Assembly: GCA_903876735.1 (NCBI GenBank)
Contig: CAIRAW010000014.1
Span: 124,001 to 188,000, forward strand
Direction of reading: 5' to 3'
DNA length: 64,000 nt
Source of the DNA: an uncultured beta proteobacterium
Lineage (GTDB): Bacteria > Pseudomonadota > Gammaproteobacteria > Burkholderiales > Burkholderiaceae_C
Shown here: one piece after another, positions 18,151 through 27,069 of the stretch
Layout of the letters: each line of letters starts with the position of its first letter
Position numbering within the stretch: position 1 is the first letter of the stretch
The notes under the pieces: generated by a model
Seen by the model: the letters and a program-made list of their open reading frames with translations, nothing else
Database searches by the model: none
Told to the model about the DNA's origin: nothing
Translations under genes and position numbers: made by a program

Positions 18151-18210
18151 TGTCATTGCTGGCCCCGAGCCTCGGATTCGTCATTGCGGGCTCCGACCCG
18201 CAATCCATGG
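18151..18210 (-). repeat. REP-like palindromic repeat adjacent to the S9 peptidase stop
   Basis: Contains GTCATTGCGGGCTCCGACCC followed by GCAATCCATGG, whose complement matches the GGATTGCGGGTC...GCCCGCAAYGAC core seen at 3.6, 20.3 and 38.0 kb, plus a partial copy (TTTGTCATTGC) to its left. It directly abuts the peptidase stop codon at 18211-18213, so it would lie in the 3' end of that transcript. Confidence 0.8.
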
Positions 18211-20199
18211 CTATTTCAGCAGCGTCATCTCGAAAAACTGCACCGTTGAATAAAAGTAATAGTCGGCATTGACCTTGCGTGCAAAGCCATGGCCTTCGTT
18301 GTCGGCCAGCAGGTACCAGACCGGCACGCCGTTCTTGCGCACCGCCACCACCATCTGCTCGGCCTCGGTATAGGGCACACGCGGGTCGTTCTTGCCTTGC
18401 ACCACGAACAGCGGCACCTTGATCTGGCTCGCGTTGTTGAGCGGCGCCATTTTTTCCATGAAGGCGCGCATCGCCGGATCGCGCTCGTCGCCGTATTCAA
18501 CGCGGCGCAAGTCACGTCGGTAACTCTCGGTGTTATTGAGGAAAGTGACGAAGTGGCTGATGCCCACCACGTCGATGGCGCCGCGCAGCAGCGCGCTGTA
18601 GTCGACCGCCGTGGCCAGGCTCATGTAGCCGCCATAGCTGCCGCCGGTGACGACGACGCGGCTGGCGTCGAGCCTCGTGTGCGATCCCAGCCAGGCCAGA
18701 AAGGCGCCGCCGTCCTTGACCGAGTCCTTGCGCTTGAAGCCGTTGTCCAGGTCCATGAAGCTCTTGCCGTAACCAGCCGAGCCGCGCACATTGGGCAGCA
18801 AAATGGCCAGACCCATCTCGTTGAGGTAGTAGTTCCAGCGCCCCATGAAGTGCACCGTGGACTGACCCTCAGGGCCGCCGTGAAAGTCAACGACAACGGG
18901 TCGTTTTCCCGGAAACTTGGCGGCGTCGGGCAGATACAGCCAGGCGCTGATGGGCAGTCCGTCAAAGCTCTTGATCTGCACCAACTCCGGGCTCACGAAC
19001 TTGTTCGGGTCCACGCCCGGCGCGGCAAAGGCGGTGGTCCAGCGCTGTGTCTTGCCACTGGCGACGTCGTAGCTGTACACATCGCCCGGGCTTTGCGGAG
19101 AGTTCAGCGAAAAGGCAAATTGCCCGGTGTCGACCTCGTGCCAGCGGCCGCCACCGATGGAGCCCGCCGGGATGTCGGGACGCGCGAGTTCCTTGCCGCT
19201 GGCGCTATCAAACAGCCGGACTTCGTCGCGGCCGTTGTTGTTGGCAACCGCCAGCAGGCGCTTGCCATCTTTGGAGAGCGAGAAGTTCTCAATGTCCCAG
19301 GGAATATGGCTTGAAAGCACGGTGAGCTTTTTCGTCGCCAGTTCATAGACCGCCAGTTCAAAAAACTCTCCGCCCTGATTGGTCGTCATGAACAGGCGCT
19401 GGTTGTCCGGGCTCCATTCGACGCCGCCAAAGCCGGCTTTCGCGGCGCCCGCTGCCGGCAGGATTTTCTCGCGCGCACCGGTCTTGGCGTCAATCAGGTA
19501 GACATCCGAGTCACTGGGCGTGCGGTATTGCAAGGCCGCAATGCGCTGGTCACCGTAGCTGAACCGGTAGTCGCCCCAGCCGCCACCGGGCAATTCAGCC
19601 AGGCGCGTTCTGGCTTCGGGTTTGAGCGGATCAACCAGGCTCAGCGTGGTCACCACGCTGTCACGCTTGCCGCCCTGCGCCGTCCTGTCCAGCGGCATCG
19701 CCGCAATCAGCAGCTGCGCTCCACTGCGGGTCCAGGTCGCACTGTTGCGCTCGTCCGGCGATGAGAGCAGCGTGGACTGGCGTGTGGAGATGTCCATGCG
19801 GAAGATCTGCGCTGCCTCATTGCCGCCACTGTCGCGCGCGTAAACGATGTAGTTGCCGTGCACCGGGTTGAACGAAGCATTGGAGATCGGGTCCGGAAAA
19901 TCAGTGAGCTTTTCCAGCTTGCCACCAGGTTCCGCAAGGCGGTAAATCTGCGCCGTGTTGGCGCCGGCCTCACGATGGCGCACCAGCATCGCGCGCGTCG
20001 TCGGGTGCCAGTCCACAAAGCCGTGACCCCGGAAGTCGGCGTACGGCGCCACCCGCTCGGCGATGCGCGCCGCAATCGCCGGCATGCCGTCGGTCTTGAG
20101 GTTGGCGTTGGCCACCAGCGTGCTGGCTGCGTCCTGCGCCCACAGCGGTGTGCCGCTCAAAGTCAACGCCAGCGCGCCGGCCCAGATCCATCGTTTCAT
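18211..20199 (-). CDS. Exported S9-family (prolyl oligopeptidase-like) peptidase
   Basis: A 662-residue serine peptidase from the ATG at 20199, preceded by GGAGAAAGC; the frame remains open further upstream only through repeat DNA. A signal peptide (MKRWIWAGALALTLSGTPLWA) sends it to the periplasm. The N-terminal two-thirds is a beta-propeller with WD40-like repeats (FNPVHGNYIVYARDSGG, VEWSPDNQRLFMTTNQGG). The C-terminal alpha/beta-hydrolase domain has the nucleophile in TGGSYGGYMS (Ser521), Asp605 in KNDPRVPY and His637 in EGHGF. Such enzymes cleave short peptides or acyl-peptides. It is next to a double peptide importer region, transcribed divergently; a functional link is only suggestive. 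Confidence 0.92.
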   Translation of the reverse strand: MKRWIWAGALALTLSGTPLWAQDAASTLVANANLKTDGMPAIAARIAERVAPYADFRGHGFVDWHPTTRAMLVRHREAGANTAQIYRLAEPGGKLEKLTDFPDPISNASFNPVHGNYIVYARDSGGNEAAQIFRMDISTRQSTLLSSPDERNSATWTRSGAQLLIAAMPLDRTAQGGKRDSVVTTLSLVDPLKPEARTRLAELPGGGWGDYRFSYGDQRIAALQYRTPSDSDVYLIDAKTGAREKILPAAGAAKAGFGGVEWSPDNQRLFMTTNQGGEFFELAVYELATKKLTVLSSHIPWDIENFSLSKDGKRLLAVANNNGRDEVRLFDSASGKELARPDIPAGSIGGGRWHEVDTGQFAFSLNSPQSPGDVYSYDVASGKTQRWTTAFAAPGVDPNKFVSPELVQIKSFDGLPISAWLYLPDAAKFPGKRPVVVDFHGGPEGQSTVHFMGRWNYYLNEMGLAILLPNVRGSAGYGKSFMDLDNGFKRKDSVKDGGAFLAWLGSHTRLDASRVVVTGGSYGGYMSLATAVDYSALLRGAIDVVGISHFVTFLNNTESYRRDLRRVEYGDERDPAMRAFMEKMAPLNNASQIKVPLFVVQGKNDPRVPYTEAEQMVVAVRKNGVPVWYLLADNEGHGFARKVNADYYFYSTVQFFEMTLLK

Positions 20200-20232
20200 G
20201 CTTTCTCCAAACCAATGCTGCAATCTGTTTGC

Positions 20233-20286
20233 CTTGTCATTGCGACTCCCTGTCTTGTCATTGCGGGCCCCGACCCGCAATCCAGT
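20233..20286 (-). repeat. REP-like palindromic repeat upstream of the S9 peptidase
   Basis: CTTGTCATTGCGGGCCCCGA then CCCGCAATCCAG at 20254-20285, preceded by a partial direct copy CTTGTCATTGCG at 20233-20244. It lies in the divergent gap between the S9 peptidase and the first peptide-transporter gene. The rest of the gap (20287-20449) is lower in GC and has TAGAAT at 20417-20422 as a possible -10, without a clear -35. Confidence 0.78.
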
Positions 20287-20449
20287 CCCTCACATCTTGC
20301 TCTTCCTGACCACCAGATTATGCTGAGCCAATCCGCTCCGCAGATTCAGATCTACCCTAGCCGGCACAAAACAAAAAAGCAGCGCTGAGGCACAAAGGGT
20401 ACAGTGGCCCCACAGCTAGAATCAATTATCCTAAAACAGTGGAATCCTT

Positions 20450-22729
20450 ATGACCGTTGATGGCATCTTGGCTCGTATCCGACGCGCAATACAAACCGCG
20501 TGCTGCATTCAAGCTGCCGTCGTGCTCCCATTGCTGTTGACGGCTTGCAACGAGGTCTCGAACAACCCGCATCCGCTCGGTTCTGAAAAGACCAATACGA
20601 TGTTCGTGCCCTTTAGCGGCAGATCACCCAAATATCTTGATCCGACCAGTTCCTACTCAAACGACGAAACACCCTACACCTACCAGATCTATGAGCCACC
20701 CTACGGCTACCATTACCTGAAGCGGCCGTACGAACTGATTGGCCGTTCCGCGCAAGACGTTGCAAGTCCGCGCTACATGGACAAGGCTGGCAAGGTGCTG
20801 CCGGACAATGCACCAGGCGAGCAGATCGCAGAAACTGTTTTTGACGTCAAGATCAAGCCCGGCATCCTGTTCGCACCGCATCCGGCGTTCGCCAAAGGTT
20901 CACGCGGTGAGTACCTCTATCATGCGTTAAAACGTGAGGACGTCGCGGACAAGCACCAGATCCCCGACTTCAGGCAAACCGGCACGCGTGAACTGATAGC
21001 GGATGACTATGTTTACGCCATCCGGCGCTTGGCCACCCCCCGAATCAAGTCGCCATCGTTTTCGACAATGTCCGAGCACATTGTGGGTTTGAAAGAATAT
21101 GGTGCGCAAATCGTTGCCGCAGACAAGGCTTTGCGCGCCGGTCTGGAGCCGACAAACCGTGACCTGCCGTTTCTCGATTTCCGCAAGTATGCTTTCGATG
21201 GCGCACAGACGCTCGACCCGCACACCCTGCGGATTCGGATCAATGGCAAGTACCCGCAATTCAAGTACTGGCTGGCAATGACCTTTTTTTCCCCTATCCC
21301 GTGGGAGGCTGAAGCGTTTTACGCCCAACCCGGCATGGCCGAAAGAAACCTGACGCTCAATTTCTGGCCGGTCGGCACTGGCCCTTACATGCTGACCGAG
21401 TTCACTGAAAACCGGAGACACATCCTGGAGAGAAACCCGAACTTCCGGGGTGAACCCTACCCGTGCGAGGGTGAAACCGGGGATGCTGAAAAAGGATACC
21501 TCGCGGATTGCGGCAAGACGATCCCGTTCGTTGACCGGGTGGTATTTGATATTGAAAAGGAAGGCGTGCCCAAGGAGGCCAAATTCCTTCAGGGCTACTA
21601 CGATTCTCCTGCCATCGAACGACTTGACTTTGGCACCAGCTACATCGTTGCCATGGGCGACGACAAGAAAAAGGACAAGGAATTCAAGGACAAGGGCATC
21701 AAGTTGCCGACAACGATTGAGGCCAACAATTGGTACATCGGTTTCAACTGGTTGGATCCGGTAGTGGGAAAGGGCAACAGCCCGGCCCAAGCCGAACGCA
21801 ATCGCAAGTTGCGCCAGGCACTCGCCATCGCGATCGAATGGGAAGAGCACATCGCAATTTTTGAACGGGGTCAAGGCGTCGCATCGCATGGTCCACTACC
21901 GCCCTCCCTGTTTGGGTATCGTGAAGACGGTCCGGCGGCTTTCAACCCGGTAGTTTACCGACGCGGGCCTGACGGCAAGCCGGTTCGGCGTTCGGTCGAA
22001 GAAGCCAGGCAACTGCTGGCTGAAGCCGGCTACCCAAATGGGCGCGACGTTAACACCGGCAAGCCCCTGGTGCTCAATTTCGATTATCAGAACTCAGCGC
22101 CCGGTGCCAAGGCAGTTCTTGACTGGTACGCCAAGCAGTTTGCAAAGATTGGCGTCCAGATGGAAGTGCGGGCGACCGACTACAACCGTTTTCAGGACAA
22201 GATGAACAAGGGTTCCATCCAGATTTTCTTCTGGGGTTGGCTGGCAGACTATCCGGACGCCGAGAATTTCCTGTTCATGCTGTATGGTCCCAACTCCAAA
22301 GCACTGACAGACGGCAACGGCGAAAACGGCGCGAACTACCAGAATCCGGAGTTTGACAAACTCTACGAACGGCTGAAATACCTGGATGACACACCTGAAA
22401 AGCAGGAGTTGATAGACCGCATGATCAAGTTGGTGCAGACCGACGCAGTCTGGAGCTTCGGTTACTTCCCGACCTCCGCTGCCGCCTACCACCAATGGAT
22501 CAACAATGGCAAACCAACACAAATCATCCGCAACCACATCGGTTATCTGCGCCTCAATCCACAGCTTCGCGCCCAGAAGATTGCCGAATGGAACAAGCCG
22601 ATCTGGTGGCCACTGCCCTTGATACTTCTGGCGCTGATCGCAGCCATCGTGCCCGCATGGTTTGCCTGGAAGCGTCGCGAGCAGCAAACTGCGGCACGCT
22701 TGATTGCGAATGAGGGAAATCGACCATGA
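20450..22729 (+). CDS. Family 5 extracellular solute-binding protein, doubly membrane-anchored
   Basis: A 759-residue peptide-type binding protein, longer than the 500-600 aa usual for the family. The N-terminus has a lipoprotein signal with lipobox LTAC (Cys33). The central part has family features such as NFWPVGTGPYMLTEF, RNPNFRG and a late EEARQLLAEAGYPNGRD. Unusually, the C-terminus carries a transmembrane helix (about residues 718-738, WWPLPLILLALIAAIVPAW) followed by a basic tail KRREQQ, so the protein appears tethered at both ends to the inner membrane. The start has GTGGAATCCTT before it. It overlaps the next permease gene (ATGA at 22726), and the arrangement SBP-permease-permease-fused ATPase recalls YejABEF. 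Confidence 0.9.
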   Translation: MTVDGILARIRRAIQTACCIQAAVVLPLLLTACNEVSNNPHPLGSEKTNTMFVPFSGRSPKYLDPTSSYSNDETPYTYQIYEPPYGYHYLKRPYELIGRSAQDVASPRYMDKAGKVLPDNAPGEQIAETVFDVKIKPGILFAPHPAFAKGSRGEYLYHALKREDVADKHQIPDFRQTGTRELIADDYVYAIRRLATPRIKSPSFSTMSEHIVGLKEYGAQIVAADKALRAGLEPTNRDLPFLDFRKYAFDGAQTLDPHTLRIRINGKYPQFKYWLAMTFFSPIPWEAEAFYAQPGMAERNLTLNFWPVGTGPYMLTEFTENRRHILERNPNFRGEPYPCEGETGDAEKGYLADCGKTIPFVDRVVFDIEKEGVPKEAKFLQGYYDSPAIERLDFGTSYIVAMGDDKKKDKEFKDKGIKLPTTIEANNWYIGFNWLDPVVGKGNSPAQAERNRKLRQALAIAIEWEEHIAIFERGQGVASHGPLPPSLFGYREDGPAAFNPVVYRRGPDGKPVRRSVEEARQLLAEAGYPNGRDVNTGKPLVLNFDYQNSAPGAKAVLDWYAKQFAKIGVQMEVRATDYNRFQDKMNKGSIQIFFWGWLADYPDAENFLFMLYGPNSKALTDGNGENGANYQNPEFDKLYERLKYLDDTPEKQELIDRMIKLVQTDAVWSFGYFPTSAAAYHQWINNGKPTQIIRNHIGYLRLNPQLRAQKIAEWNKPIWWPLPLILLALIAAIVPAWFAWKRREQQTAARLIANEGNRP

Positions 22730-23703
22730 TCAACTACATCATCCGGCGCATCGGCTACGGTATGCTGATCCTCATCGGCGTCAACGTCTTTACCTTCATA
22801 TTGTTCTTTGCCGTCAACACCCCTGACGACATGGCACGAATGAACATCGGTGGCAAACGGGTCACGCAGGACGCCATCGAAAAGTGGAAAGTTGAACGCG
22901 GCTACAACAAACCTCTGCTCTGGAATGCGCAGGAGCCAGGAACCCGGAAACTGACCAAAACGATTTTCTTTGAACGTTCGGTCCCGCTTTTCGCGCTCGA
23001 TTTTGGCGCATCGGACAACGGGCGTGACATCGGCTACGAATTGCAGAAACGGGCTGGACCTTCCATTGCACTGGCCATCCCGACTTTCCTGCTGGGAATT
23101 TTTGTGGTGATTGTCTTGTCATTGCTGCTGGTATTCTTCCGAAACACCTACCTCGAATTCTGGGGTGTGGCACTGGCGGTTTTTCTGCTTTCGGTCTCGG
23201 GGCTTTTTTATATCATCGCAGGGCAATTCTTCTTCAGCAAACTTCTAAAGTTGGTGCCAATTTCAGGTTTTTCCGGTGGTTGGGATCTGTTTGTTTTTCT
23301 TGCACTTCCGATCGTCATTGGCATCCTGTCACGCCTGGGGGGCGAAGCGCTGTTCTATCGCACCATGTTCCTGGAAGAAATCGGCAAAGACTACGTTCGC
23401 ACGGCACGATCCAAAGGACTGACGGAAGCCGTCGTGCTGTTCCGCCACGTCCTGCACAATGCCTTATTGCCGATTCTGACCAGTACTGTCGCCGTGCTGC
23501 CCTTGCTGTTCCTGGGCGCACTCATCATGGAGTCATTTTTTGGCATTCCCGGATTGGGTAGTTACACCATTGATGCCATCAACGCGCAAGACTTCGCCGT
23601 GGTTCGTTCCATGGTATTTGTCGGATCGGTTCTCTACATACTGGGCTTGATCCTGACCGATATTTCCTACACCCTTGCCGACCCGCGCATCCGTTTGAGC
23701 TAG
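22726..23703 (+). CDS. Peptide ABC transporter permease, DppB/YejB-type
   Basis: A 325-residue integral membrane protein starting MINYIIRRIGYGMLILIGVN, the standard start of DppB-type permeases. The coupling (EAA) loop is visible as DYVRTARSKGLTEAVVLFRH, and the C-terminus reads LADPRIRLS. About six membrane segments. A loop of roughly 70 residues between the first two helices (around KVERGYNKPLLW) matches the extended periplasmic region of this type. It forms the channel with the next permease. Confidence 0.9.
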   Translation: MINYIIRRIGYGMLILIGVNVFTFILFFAVNTPDDMARMNIGGKRVTQDAIEKWKVERGYNKPLLWNAQEPGTRKLTKTIFFERSVPLFALDFGASDNGRDIGYELQKRAGPSIALAIPTFLLGIFVVIVLSLLLVFFRNTYLEFWGVALAVFLLSVSGLFYIIAGQFFFSKLLKLVPISGFSGGWDLFVFLALPIVIGILSRLGGEALFYRTMFLEEIGKDYVRTARSKGLTEAVVLFRHVLHNALLPILTSTVAVLPLLFLGALIMESFFGIPGLGSYTIDAINAQDFAVVRSMVFVGSVLYILGLILTDISYTLADPRIRLS

Positions 23704-23722
23704 CGTCTGCCTGGACTGCAAT

Positions 23723-25219
23723 ATGCCAAAACTTGTATTTCTCGCCACCGATGTCGCACTGTTCCTGCAGTTGGCGGTTGTCGCTTTTTATGCCTGGCAT
23801 GCATGGAACACGCCGACGCTAAGGCAAACCTGGCGCCATGTTTTGCATGACGCGGCAGCAATGTCCGCCGGCGTTGTGCTGAGCCTGTTTCTGCTCATAG
23901 CGGTTGTTGACTCCTTTCATTTCCGTTCCCTGCTGCCGCCCAGCCTTGGCGCACCAAGCACCGAACAAGCTGCCTATTCAACCCGCACCCTGTCGTTGCT
24001 GGACCTGCTTTTGAGCGGCCCGCGCGAAGCGCGGGAAAAAACCTACTCGATACCCCTTGGCACCCATCAGTTTTCCAAGGAGTCCATGCAGATCGATGGC
24101 AAGACGGTGCGTGATTTTCCCCGGCTGCAATATGGTGGCAGGCATCTCAAGGAAACGCAAACCGAGTGGGCTGATGACATTATTCAGCGTTCAGCGAGCG
24201 GTCTGTTGTGTGGCCTGCTCATCGCGATCGGCGGGTGCTGGCTCATTACGGTTTTGAGAGCACGGGCTGCCGCAGTCGGAATCGCCGCTTCGTGGGGAAC
24301 GATTTGGCAGCGCGACAGCAAGGTGCCGTGGCGTGCAATCCTGATGACCGCGACAGCGCTTGCAATGGTGGTGGGCTGGATTAGCGCGCTCTGGCCTTAC
24401 TACCATGTGCTCGGGACTGATCAGACCGGCAACGACATCCTGTTTCAGGCCATTAAGTCGATTCGCACGGCAGTCGTTATCGGTTCACTGGCAACCATCG
24501 CCACCCTGCCGCTGGCCATCATATTCGGCATCCTGGCCGGCTACTACAAGGGACGTGTGGACGATGCAATCCAGTATCTTTACACGGTGCTGTCATCGAT
24601 ACCCTCGGTGCTGTTGATCTCGGCGTTCGTGCTCATGATCCAGGTCTTCATCGACAAGAATCCGCAGCTGTTTGAAACCGGCCTCGAGCGCGCTGACATC
24701 CGCCTGTTTTTACTGGCGGCCATTCTCGGCGTCACGGGATGGGCAGGACTGGCGCGTCTGTTGCGGGCTGAAACCCTGAAACTGGGTGAACTCGACTATG
24801 TGCAGGCGGCACGTGCCTTTGGTGTGTCCGATGCGGGCATCATGCGACGGCACATCCTGCCAAATTTGACGCATATCGTGGTGATCGTGGCGGTTCTGGA
24901 TTTTTCCGGCCTGGTGCTCTACGAAGCGGTTTTGTCCTATGTCGGCGTCGGCGTTGACCCGATCACCAACAGCTTTGGCACCATGATCAATGGGGCGCGC
25001 AACGAAATGTCACGTGACCCCGTCGTCTGGTGGACCCTGCTCGCCGCGTTTACTTTCATGGTAGCCCTGGTTCTGTCCATGACACTTTTTGCCAGTGCGG
25101 TACGTGAAGCCTTCGACCCGCGTGCGCGAGCCTTCCGTGTCCAACGAAACACGGTGCCGCGCATGGCCCCCGTCCAGGCTGCTGCGGCCAGCGCGACCGA
25201 ATCACGGGAAGTCAAATGA
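23723..25219 (+). CDS. Peptide ABC transporter permease, DppC/YejE-type, with long N-terminal extension
   Basis: A 498-residue permease; ordinary DppC proteins have about 300. The C-terminal 300 residues are typical: HVLGTDQTGNDILFQAIKSI, then the coupling loop LDYVQAARAFGVSDAGIMRR and ends in the EAFDPRAR motif. The N-terminal 200 residues add helices at about 5-25, 45-65 and 160-180, with a hydrophilic loop of about 95 residues between the last two. YejE of the microcin C importer also has such an insertion. Its 3' end overlaps the ATPase gene (ATGA at 25216). Confidence 0.88.
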   Translation: MPKLVFLATDVALFLQLAVVAFYAWHAWNTPTLRQTWRHVLHDAAAMSAGVVLSLFLLIAVVDSFHFRSLLPPSLGAPSTEQAAYSTRTLSLLDLLLSGPREAREKTYSIPLGTHQFSKESMQIDGKTVRDFPRLQYGGRHLKETQTEWADDIIQRSASGLLCGLLIAIGGCWLITVLRARAAAVGIAASWGTIWQRDSKVPWRAILMTATALAMVVGWISALWPYYHVLGTDQTGNDILFQAIKSIRTAVVIGSLATIATLPLAIIFGILAGYYKGRVDDAIQYLYTVLSSIPSVLLISAFVLMIQVFIDKNPQLFETGLERADIRLFLLAAILGVTGWAGLARLLRAETLKLGELDYVQAARAFGVSDAGIMRRHILPNLTHIVVIVAVLDFSGLVLYEAVLSYVGVGVDPITNSFGTMINGARNEMSRDPVVWWTLLAAFTFMVALVLSMTLFASAVREAFDPRARAFRVQRNTVPRMAPVQAAAASATESREVK

Positions 25220-27048
25220 TCGAAATCCACAATCTCACGACGGAACTCAATTCCGATTCCGGTCTGGTTCGTGCGGTCGATTCCTTGACCCTCACCATCG
25301 AACGCGGCGAAACGTTTGCACTGGTGGGCGAATCCGGCTGCGGCAAGTCAATGACGGCTCTGTCGATCCTGCGCCTACTGCCCGACAGCGGCTGCGTTGC
25401 AGCCGGCGGGGTTGACTTTGACGGGACCGACATCATGCAATTGCCGGAAGCACGGATGCGCGATTACCGCGGCCGGCGGATCAGCATCATCTTCCAGGAA
25501 CCATCCACCAGTTTGAATCCGGTGATGACGGTTGGGCGCCAAATCACCGAAGTAATTGAGCGGCATACCGAAGTGCGCGGGGCAGCGGCGCTGGCAAAGG
25601 CCGTTGACTGGCTGGCGCGCGTCGGCATTCCTGAGCCCGAGCGTCGGGTCAATGACTATCCATTCCAGATGTCGGGTGGACAGAAGCAACGCGTGATGAT
25701 TGCCATTGCCCTGGCCGCCGAGCCTGATGTTGTCATTGCCGATGAACCAACCACTGCACTGGATGTAACCATCCAGGCGCAGATACTTGACCTGCTCAAA
25801 GATCTGCAGCGCACGCAGAAGATGGCCATGCTGCTGATCACGCACGACCTCGCCATCGTGGCGCAGATGGCGCACCGCGTCGCACTGATGTACGCGGGTC
25901 AGGTGGTCGAGGTGGCCGAAGCGACCGAGTTTTTTGCACGGCCCTTGCATCCTTATGCGGTCAACCTGTTCGACGCGCTGCCTGACGAGAGCAAACGCGG
26001 TCGGCGCCTGGCGTCGATTGCCGGAACCGTGCCGGCGCTCAATCAGGAATTTTCAGGTTGCCGCTTTGCTGACCGCTGCGCGGATGTCATGGCGCTGTGC
26101 CGTTCCACGCCGCCAGCACTGCGCGACTTTGAACCGGGTCACTCCGTGCGCTGCGTGCTCTACACCGAACCTGGCGGGCCACAACGTGCCAGTCTGCGCG
26201 CAGGCCAGCAAGAGTTGCTCGCGGCCGACCTGGAAGCGGGCCCGCCGGTGTTGACGGTGCAGGACTACCGGGTCTGGTTTCCAATCCGCAAGGGGCTTTT
26301 CCAACGCACAGTTGGGCATGTCAAGGCGGTGGACGGTGTCTCTTTCAGTATTGCCGCCGGACGCACGCTGGCGCTGGTGGGCGAGTCCGGCAGCGGCAAG
26401 ACAACCGTCGGAAAAGCGCTGTTGCAACTACTGCGTGGCAAGGCCGAAATCAGCGGTTCAGTCGTGTTATCGGGCCAGTCAATGCAGGAATTGGGCGGCG
26501 AATCGCTGCGCACAGCGCGACGCACGGTCCAGATCGTGTTTCAGGATCCGTTTGCCTCACTCAACCCGCGCATGCGGGTCAACGAAATCCTGGAAGAAGG
26601 CGTGGTTTCCCTGCACCCGGAAGTTTCGGCCGGTGATCGACGCCAGCGGGTTTCAGCCTTGCTGGAAAAGGTTGGCATGTCCAGCACCGCACTGAGTCGC
26701 TACCCACACGAGTTCTCGGGCGGACAGCGACAGCGGCTGGCAATCGCCCGCGCACTGGCCGTGGAGCCAAGCCTGATTGTTGCTGACGAACCCACGTCCG
26801 CGCTGGATGTTTCGGTGCAAGCCCAGATCCTCAACCTACTGCGCCAATTGCAACAGGAACTGGGAGTCGCCTACCTGTTCATCACCCACAATTTCGGCGT
26901 TGTCGAATACCTGGCGCACGACATCGCCGTGATGAAGAACGGGCGACTGGTCGAAAGCGGGCCGGCCGAAGAAATTCTGCACCGGCCGACCCACGAGTAC
27001 ACGCGCGCTCTGCTGCGCGCGGTACCGCGCCTTGCGCGCAGCACCTGA
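25216..27048 (+). CDS. Fused double ABC ATPase for peptide import (YejF-like)
   Basis: A 610-residue protein with two complete ATP-binding cassettes. The first has [16 protein letters not shown] and [10 protein letters not shown]; the second has [18 protein letters not shown] and [10 protein letters not shown]. The Opp-type cysteine-rich segment between them ([17 protein letters not shown]) is intact. It therefore replaces the separate DppD and DppF subunits and powers the two preceding permeases. The next gene, oppA, begins 21 bases downstream. Confidence 0.93.
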   Translation: MIEIHNLTTELNSDSGLVRAVDSLTLTIERGETFALVGESGCGKSMTALSILRLLPDSGCVAAGGVDFDGTDIMQLPEARMRDYRGRRISIIFQEPSTSLNPVMTVGRQITEVIERHTEVRGAAALAKAVDWLARVGIPEPERRVNDYPFQMSGGQKQRVMIAIALAAEPDVVIADEPTTALDVTIQAQILDLLKDLQRTQKMAMLLITHDLAIVAQMAHRVALMYAGQVVEVAEATEFFARPLHPYAVNLFDALPDESKRGRRLASIAGTVPALNQEFSGCRFADRCADVMALCRSTPPALRDFEPGHSVRCVLYTEPGGPQRASLRAGQQELLAADLEAGPPVLTVQDYRVWFPIRKGLFQRTVGHVKAVDGVSFSIAAGRTLALVGESGSGKTTVGKALLQLLRGKAEISGSVVLSGQSMQELGGESLRTARRTVQIVFQDPFASLNPRMRVNEILEEGVVSLHPEVSAGDRRQRVSALLEKVGMSSTALSRYPHEFSGGQRQRLAIARALAVEPSLIVADEPTSALDVSVQAQILNLLRQLQQELGVAYLFITHNFGVVEYLAHDIAVMKNGRLVESGPAEEILHRPTHEYTRALLRAVPRLARST

Positions 27049-27069
27049 AACCCATCTCTGGAATCAACC

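Noticed and set aside
20200-20280. 27-residue N-terminal extension of the S9 peptidase
   Set aside because: It would be encoded by the palindromic repeat; the ATG at 20199 has GGAGAAAG and a signal peptide.
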